From Lautropia sp. SCN 70-15 (lineage in GTDB: Bacteria; Pseudomonadota; Gammaproteobacteria; Burkholderiales; Burkholderiaceae_E), in contig MEEC01000087.1 in the NCBI GenBank assembly GCA_001724315.1, positions 1 to 9,466 on the forward strand: a stretch of DNA of 9,466 nucleotides, in the 5' to 3' direction. Made by a program: the position numbers and the translations under genes. The notes beneath the pieces are model-generated. The model was not told where the DNA came from, did not search any database, and saw nothing but the letters and a program-made list of their open reading frames with translations. This document shows positions 6,588-9,466 of the stretch, one piece after another. Every line of letters begins with the position of its first letter. Position 1 is the stretch's first letter.

Positions 6588-7340
6588 ATGCTGCCCGGGG
6601 TACGCAAGCTGGCCGCGGTGGAGCGAACCCCGCAGGCCAACGTGAAGCTGGGCGCCGCGCTCGCCTTCGTGGCCGGCGCGGCCAATGCCGGCGGCTTCCT
6701 GGCGGTGGGCCAGTACACCTCGCACATGACCGGCATCGTCTCGTCGATGGCCGACAACCTGGCGCTGGGCCAGCTCACGATGGCGCTGGCCGGGCTGGCC
6801 GCGCTCGGCAGCTTCCTGGCCGGCGCGATGACCACCGCGGTGCTGGTCAACTGGGGGCGTCGCATGCGGCTGCGCAGCCAGTACGCCCTGCCGCTGCTGC
6901 TCGAGGCGGCGCTGCTGCTCGTCTTCGGGCTGCTCGGAGCGGCCATGTCGATGAAGATCGCGCTGCTGCTGCCGGCAACGGTCCTGGTGCTGTGCTTCAT
7001 CATGGGCCTGCAGAACGCGGTCATCACCAAGATCTCGCGCGCGGTGATCCGCACCACGCACGTCACCGGGCTGGTCACCGACCTGGGCATCGAGCTCGGC
7101 AAGCTGGTCTACGTGAACCGCTTCCGCGACGACCTGCGGGTGGTGGCCGACCGGCGCAAGCTGCGGCTGCACGCGCTGCTGATCGGCATGTTCTTCGTGG
7201 GCGGCCTGGTCGGCGCGCTCGGCTTCAAGCACATCGGCTACGCCATGACGATCGGCCTGGCCGCGATCCTGGTGCCGATCTCGCTGCGCCCCTTCCTCGA
7301 CGATCTCCGCATCCGCTACCGGGCGTGGCGGCGGCGTTGA
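6588..7340 (+). CDS. YoaK/DUF1275-family integral membrane protein
   Basis: This 250-residue membrane protein has about six helices and clear DUF1275 signatures: AGAANAGGFLAVG (29-41) leading to TSHMTG (44-49), GLQNAVITKIS (140-150) and TTHVTGLVTDLG (156-167). The two halves share the THxTG pattern, consistent with an internal repeat. A basic/acidic loop (about 176-194, YVNRFRDDLRVVADRRKLR) separates helices and is longer and more charged than the rest of the protein. The family is widespread, its transport substrate is unknown, and its usual length is about 210-250. The start at 6588 has only a weak upstream GACGAG. The 49-base gap from the hydrolase gene contains no evident terminator, so co-transcription is likely. 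Confidence 0.9.
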   Translation: MLPGVRKLAAVERTPQANVKLGAALAFVAGAANAGGFLAVGQYTSHMTGIVSSMADNLALGQLTMALAGLAALGSFLAGAMTTAVLVNWGRRMRLRSQYALPLLLEAALLLVFGLLGAAMSMKIALLLPATVLVLCFIMGLQNAVITKISRAVIRTTHVTGLVTDLGIELGKLVYVNRFRDDLRVVADRRKLRLHALLIGMFFVGGLVGALGFKHIGYAMTIGLAAILVPISLRPFLDDLRIRYRAWRRR

Positions 7341-7343
7341 AAG

Positions 7344-7350
7344 CTAGAAT
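7344..7350 (+). promoter_or_regulatory. Candidate -10 element of the zinc metallopeptidase gene
   Basis: GCTAGAATCGG begins four bases after the DUF1275 stop codon. TAGAAT at 7345-7350 differs from the sigma-70 -10 consensus at one position. A TTGAAA lies at 7337-7342 but is far too close to serve as its -35 element. It lies about 70 bases before the chosen ATG at 7420, leaving a leader of roughly 60 bases. It is one of only three CTAG sites seen in the window. Confidence 0.45.
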
Positions 7351-7419
7351 CGGGTCGTGGGTGTCCGTGAGCCGGCGGCCTGGCCGACCGGCAGTCCTTT
7401 CCCCGAACCGGAGCCGGCC

Positions 7420-8304
7420 ATGAAGTGGCGAGGAAACCGCGAGAGCAGCAATGTCGAGGATCGCCGTTCGGGCGGCGGCTTCGGAGGCGGGGGCATTCGC
7501 CTCGGCGGCGGCGGCATCGGGCTGGGCACCATCGCGATCGCGCTGGTCGCGGGATGGCTGCTCGGCGTGAACCCCCTCACGCTGCTGAGCATGCTGGCGG
7601 GCGGCGACCCGATGTCCTCGACGCCGACCCAGCAGGCGCCGGCGCAGCGCGGCCCGATCGACGACGAGATGGGCAGGTTCGTGTCGGTGGTGCTGGCCGA
7701 CACCGAGGATGTCTGGAAGCAGGTGTTCGCCGACAACGGCGGACGCTACCGCGAGCCGGTCCTGGTGCTGTTCCGCGGCGCCACGCAAACGGCCTGCGGC
7801 GTGGGCCAGGCCGCGATGGGCCCCTTCTACTGCCCCGCCGACCAGAAGGTCTACATCGACCTGGGCTTCTACGAGACGATGAAGAACCGGCTCGGCGCGC
7901 CCGGCGATTTCGCGCAGGCCTACGTGATCGCCCACGAGGTCGGCCACCACGTGCAGAACCTGATGGGGATCAGCGAGCAGGTGCGCTCGGCGCAGGCCCG
8001 CATGAGCCAGGCCGACGCCAACGAGCTGAGCGTGCGCGTCGAGCTGCAGGCCGATTGCTTCTCGGGCGTCTGGGCCAACCACGCGCACGAGGCCAGGCGG
8101 ATCCTCGAGCAGGGCGACATCGAGGAAGCGATGAACGCCGCCGCGCAGATCGGCGACGACGCGCTGCAGAAGCGCCAGCAGGGCTACGTGGTGCCGGACA
8201 GCTTCACGCACGGCACCAGCAAGCAGCGGGTGACCTGGTTCAGGCGCGGCCTGGAGTCGGGCGACTTCAGGCAATGCGACACCTTCAACGCTCGCGCGCT
8301 CTGA
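7420..8304 (+). CDS. ypfJ: Neutral zinc metallopeptidase, YpfJ family
   Basis: This 294-residue protein is a member of the putative neutral zinc metallopeptidase family (Pfam Zn_peptidase, E. coli YpfJ). It has the gluzincin-like motif HEVGHH (H172, E173, H176), and the downstream VELQADCFSGVWANHA with E208 as the likely third zinc ligand. Domains in order: a basic N terminus (MKWRGNRESSNVEDRR); a glycine-rich stretch (18-36); one transmembrane helix (about 37-60); a Pro/Gln/Thr linker; then the catalytic domain (about 80-290), with QKVYIDLGFYETM before the zinc motif. Topology suggests an anchored enzyme with the catalytic domain outside the cytoplasm. ATG 7420 is preferred over upstream in-frame GTG codons because the basic start is typical and GGAG sits six bases upstream. 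No substrate is established. Confidence 0.93.
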   Translation: MKWRGNRESSNVEDRRSGGGFGGGGIRLGGGGIGLGTIAIALVAGWLLGVNPLTLLSMLAGGDPMSSTPTQQAPAQRGPIDDEMGRFVSVVLADTEDVWKQVFADNGGRYREPVLVLFRGATQTACGVGQAAMGPFYCPADQKVYIDLGFYETMKNRLGAPGDFAQAYVIAHEVGHHVQNLMGISEQVRSAQARMSQADANELSVRVELQADCFSGVWANHAHEARRILEQGDIEEAMNAAAQIGDDALQKRQQGYVVPDSFTHGTSKQRVTWFRRGLESGDFRQCDTFNARAL

Positions 8305-8342
8305 CTCCCTGACGCGCTGAGATTCCGGGCATCGGGCTGGCG

Positions 8343-8364
8343 CCGGCGCGCCGCGCCGCGCCGG
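8343..8364. terminator. GC-rich inverted repeat between convergent genes (possible bidirectional terminator)
   Basis: CCGGCGCG (8343-8350) and CGCGCCGG (8357-8364) form a perfect 8-bp stem around a 6-base loop. It lies in the 60-base gap between the convergent peptidase and nitroreductase genes and abuts the nitroreductase stop codon at 8365. The stem would be very stable, and the position is right for a terminator serving both strands. No T tract follows on either strand, so it is not a classical intrinsic terminator. Confidence 0.4.
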
Positions 8365-8955
8365 TCAGGACCGCGTCCAGCTGCGCAGGATCCTTTCCGG
8401 GTCGTCTTCGCCGCGCGCGCGGGCGGCGGCGGTGGGCGTGCCGATCGCGATCCAGCCCACCAGCGTTTCGCCGGGCTCGCACAGCGCGGCAGTGATGCGC
8501 GGGTCGGCGGCCTTGCGGCCGCTCAGCATCTTGGCGCCGTAGCCCATCAGGTGCAGGGCGTTCATGAAGTTGGCCAGCGCGCCGCCCACCGCGATCCATT
8601 GCTCGTGGGCCGGCACGCCGGCCACGGCGTCGAGGCGCGCGGCCAGCGCCACCAGGGCCGGGCCGTTCCAGGCGCGCGCGGACTCTTCCTGCGCTTCGGG
8701 CTCGGATCGGCCGCTGCGCTGCGCGAAGTCCTCGAACAGGGCCGCGAGCTCGGCGCGGCGCGCGTCGGGAATCTCGATCAGCCTGACCGGCGACAGGCGC
8801 TTGTGATCGGGCGCGCGCATCGCCGCCCGCGCGGCGAGCCGCAGTTCGGCAGGTGTCGGCCCGGGCGCGGCCAGCTGGCGCGGGCCGATCGAATGCCGGC
8901 GCAGCAGATGCTCGAGCACGGCCTGCGGGTCGGGGACATGTCCGGGGTCTTCCAT
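8365..8955 (-). CDS. Nitroreductase-family FMN oxidoreductase (YdjA-like)
   Basis: This 196-residue protein belongs to the nitroreductase superfamily and resembles E. coli YdjA. Shared landmarks are an N-terminal RRHSIGPRQLAAPGPT segment followed by a helix and MRAPDHKRLSPVRLIEI (46-62), the central EQWIAVGGALANFMNALHLM (118-137) with GYGAKMLSG (138-146), and the C-terminal LVGWIAIGTP (165-174). Such enzymes bind FMN as a dimer and reduce nitro or quinone-like compounds with NAD(P)H; the real substrate is unknown. The usual arginine-serine FMN contact near residue 20 is altered here to RRHS, although R19 and R20 are kept. The ATG at 8955 is the first plausible start; its Shine-Dalgarno is weak. 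It is divergent from chrA with 136 bases between the starts, so a shared regulatory region is possible. Confidence 0.88.
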   Translation of the reverse strand: MEDPGHVPDPQAVLEHLLRRHSIGPRQLAAPGPTPAELRLAARAAMRAPDHKRLSPVRLIEIPDARRAELAALFEDFAQRSGRSEPEAQEESARAWNGPALVALAARLDAVAGVPAHEQWIAVGGALANFMNALHLMGYGAKMLSGRKAADPRITAALCEPGETLVGWIAIGTPTAAARARGEDDPERILRSWTRS

Positions 8956-8995
8956 CCGGTTCTCGGCCTTCGCGGTCTCGTACGAATCCTGCGCA

Positions 8996-9003
8996 ACTCT
9001 AGC
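8996..9003 (-). promoter_or_regulatory. Candidate -10 element of the nitroreductase gene
   Basis: Read on the minus strand this is GCTAGAGT, with TAGAGT (plus 8996-9001) as a possible -10 about 40 bases upstream of the ATG at 8955. It matches the sigma-70 consensus at four of six positions. No -35 hexamer is recognisable at the expected distance. It shares the GCTAG core with the candidates at 5364 and 7344. Confidence 0.3.
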
Positions 9004-9055
9004 GCAGGGCCTTGGCGCATGGCCGAGCCGTCACGATACCGAACGCCGCACGTCG

Positions 9056-9061
9056 TACACT
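9056..9061 (+). promoter_or_regulatory. Candidate -10 element of chrA
   Basis: TACACT lies about 31 bases before the chrA ATG, in an otherwise GC-rich divergent region (8956-9091), and matches the -10 consensus at four of six positions. No good -35 element and no clear operator-like dyad were found, so metal-responsive control cannot be claimed from sequence. Confidence 0.25.
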
Positions 9062-9091
9062 CGCGCACCGAGCCATCTTTCGCGCCGCCAC

Positions 9092-9466
9092 ATGCCCTCG
9101 CTGCCCCGCACGATCGAAGTCTTCCTGGCCTTCCTGCGCCTCGGGCTGACCTCGTTCGGCGGGCCGGTGGCCCACCTCGGTTACTTCCGCAACGAGTTCG
9201 TCGAGCGCAGGCGCTGGCTCGAGGATCGCGACTACTCCGACCTGGTTGCGCTGTGCCAGTTCCTGCCCGGACCGGCCAGCAGCCAGGTGGGCATCGCGAT
9301 CGGACTGTCGCGGGCGGGCTGGCTGGGCGCGCTGGCGGCCTGGAGCGGCTTCACCCTGCCTTCGGCCTTTGCGCTGATCCTGTTCGGCTGGGGCATCGCC
9401 CAGCATGGCTGGCTCGCCGCCTCCGGCGCCGTGCACGGCCTGAAGCTCGCGGCGGTGGCCGTGGTC
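9092..9466 (+). CDS. chrA: Chromate transporter ChrA, N-terminal part (3' end outside window)
   Basis: The first 125 residues of a CHR-family transporter run off the right edge. The N-terminal CHR signature is intact: LRLGLTSFGGPVAHLGYFRN (residues 15-34) followed by FVERRRWL (36-43), then LVALCQFLPGPASSQVGIAI (51-70) and RAGWLGALAAWSGFTLPSA (74-92). CHR proteins export chromate; in characterised members this is driven by the membrane potential. Whether this is the long two-domain form (about 400 residues) or a short form cannot be told here. The ATG at 9092 fits the usual short basic N terminus (MPSLPRTIEVFLAFL) but has no recognisable Shine-Dalgarno. It is divergent from a nitroreductase; flavin reductases of several families can reduce chromate, so a link is possible but unproven. 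Confidence 0.92.
   Translation, partial: MPSLPRTIEVFLAFLRLGLTSFGGPVAHLGYFRNEFVERRRWLEDRDYSDLVALCQFLPGPASSQVGIAIGLSRAGWLGALAAWSGFTLPSAFALILFGWGIAQHGWLAASGAVHGLKLAAVAVV

Noticed and set aside
5540..7102. A 520-codon minus-strand open frame opposite the MBL hydrolase and DUF1275 genes
   Set aside because: Both plus-strand genes carry intact family motifs and ribosome-site spacing. The antisense frame spans their intergenic gap and has no family character.
7225..8274. A 349-codon minus-strand open frame opposite the zinc metallopeptidase
   Set aside because: It is the antisense mirror of the conserved zinc peptidase, rich in His/Leu/Arg/Val with no recognisable domain.
1..9466. Search for tRNA or rRNA genes, IS ends, integrase or toxin-antitoxin genes and defence systems
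   Set aside because: No such sequences were recognised. The window is gene-dense with uniform composition and ordinary transport and enzyme families, so no mobile island is claimed.

Overview
The window is very G+C-rich (about 70% by eye), gene-dense DNA with strong G/C preference at third codon positions. The protein families present (DUF1615 lipoprotein, YrbG-type antiporter, ABC1/UbiB kinase beside an alanine-rich partner, YdjA-type nitroreductase, ChrA) suggest a proteobacterial chromosome, most likely a betaproteobacterium of the Burkholderiales. That placement is inference from protein style, not from a marker gene. I see no rRNA, tRNA, insertion sequence, phage gene, CRISPR array or origin. 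Ten coding regions fill nearly the whole window and no gene-free stretch exceeds 150 bases.

Layout. (1) 2-1430, plus strand: the 3' end of a probable DUF1615 lipoprotein gene, followed after one base by a Na+/Ca2+-type cation antiporter. (2) 1469-3831, minus strand: an alanine-rich helical protein and an ABC1/UbiB-family kinase-like membrane protein, joined by a one-base TGATG stop/start overlap. This pair converges on the antiporter. (3) 3954-5255, plus strand: a 12-helix MFS transporter, divergent from the pair, whose central cytoplasmic loop carries three perfect 21-bp tandem repeats. (4) 5398-7340, plus strand: a small two-helix membrane protein, a metallo-beta-lactamase-fold hydrolase with a C-terminal winged helix, and a YoaK/DUF1275 membrane protein, closely spaced and probably co-transcribed. 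(5) 7420-8304, plus strand: a YpfJ-type neutral zinc metallopeptidase with its own likely promoter. (6) 8365-8955, minus strand: a YdjA-type nitroreductase, convergent with the peptidase across a GC-rich inverted repeat. (7) 9092-9466, plus strand: the 5' part of a chromate transporter gene (chrA), divergent from the nitroreductase and cut by the window end.

Functionally this is a run of membrane-transport and membrane-maintenance genes, with no obvious single pathway joining all of them. The most system-like arrangement is the translationally coupled ABC1 kinase and amphipathic-helix protein. Other notable points are the in-frame minisatellite in the MFS gene and the near absence of the tetranucleotide CTAG: I found only three, all just upstream of gene starts in -10-like contexts. 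I do not see convincing evidence for a wholly new defence or mobile system.
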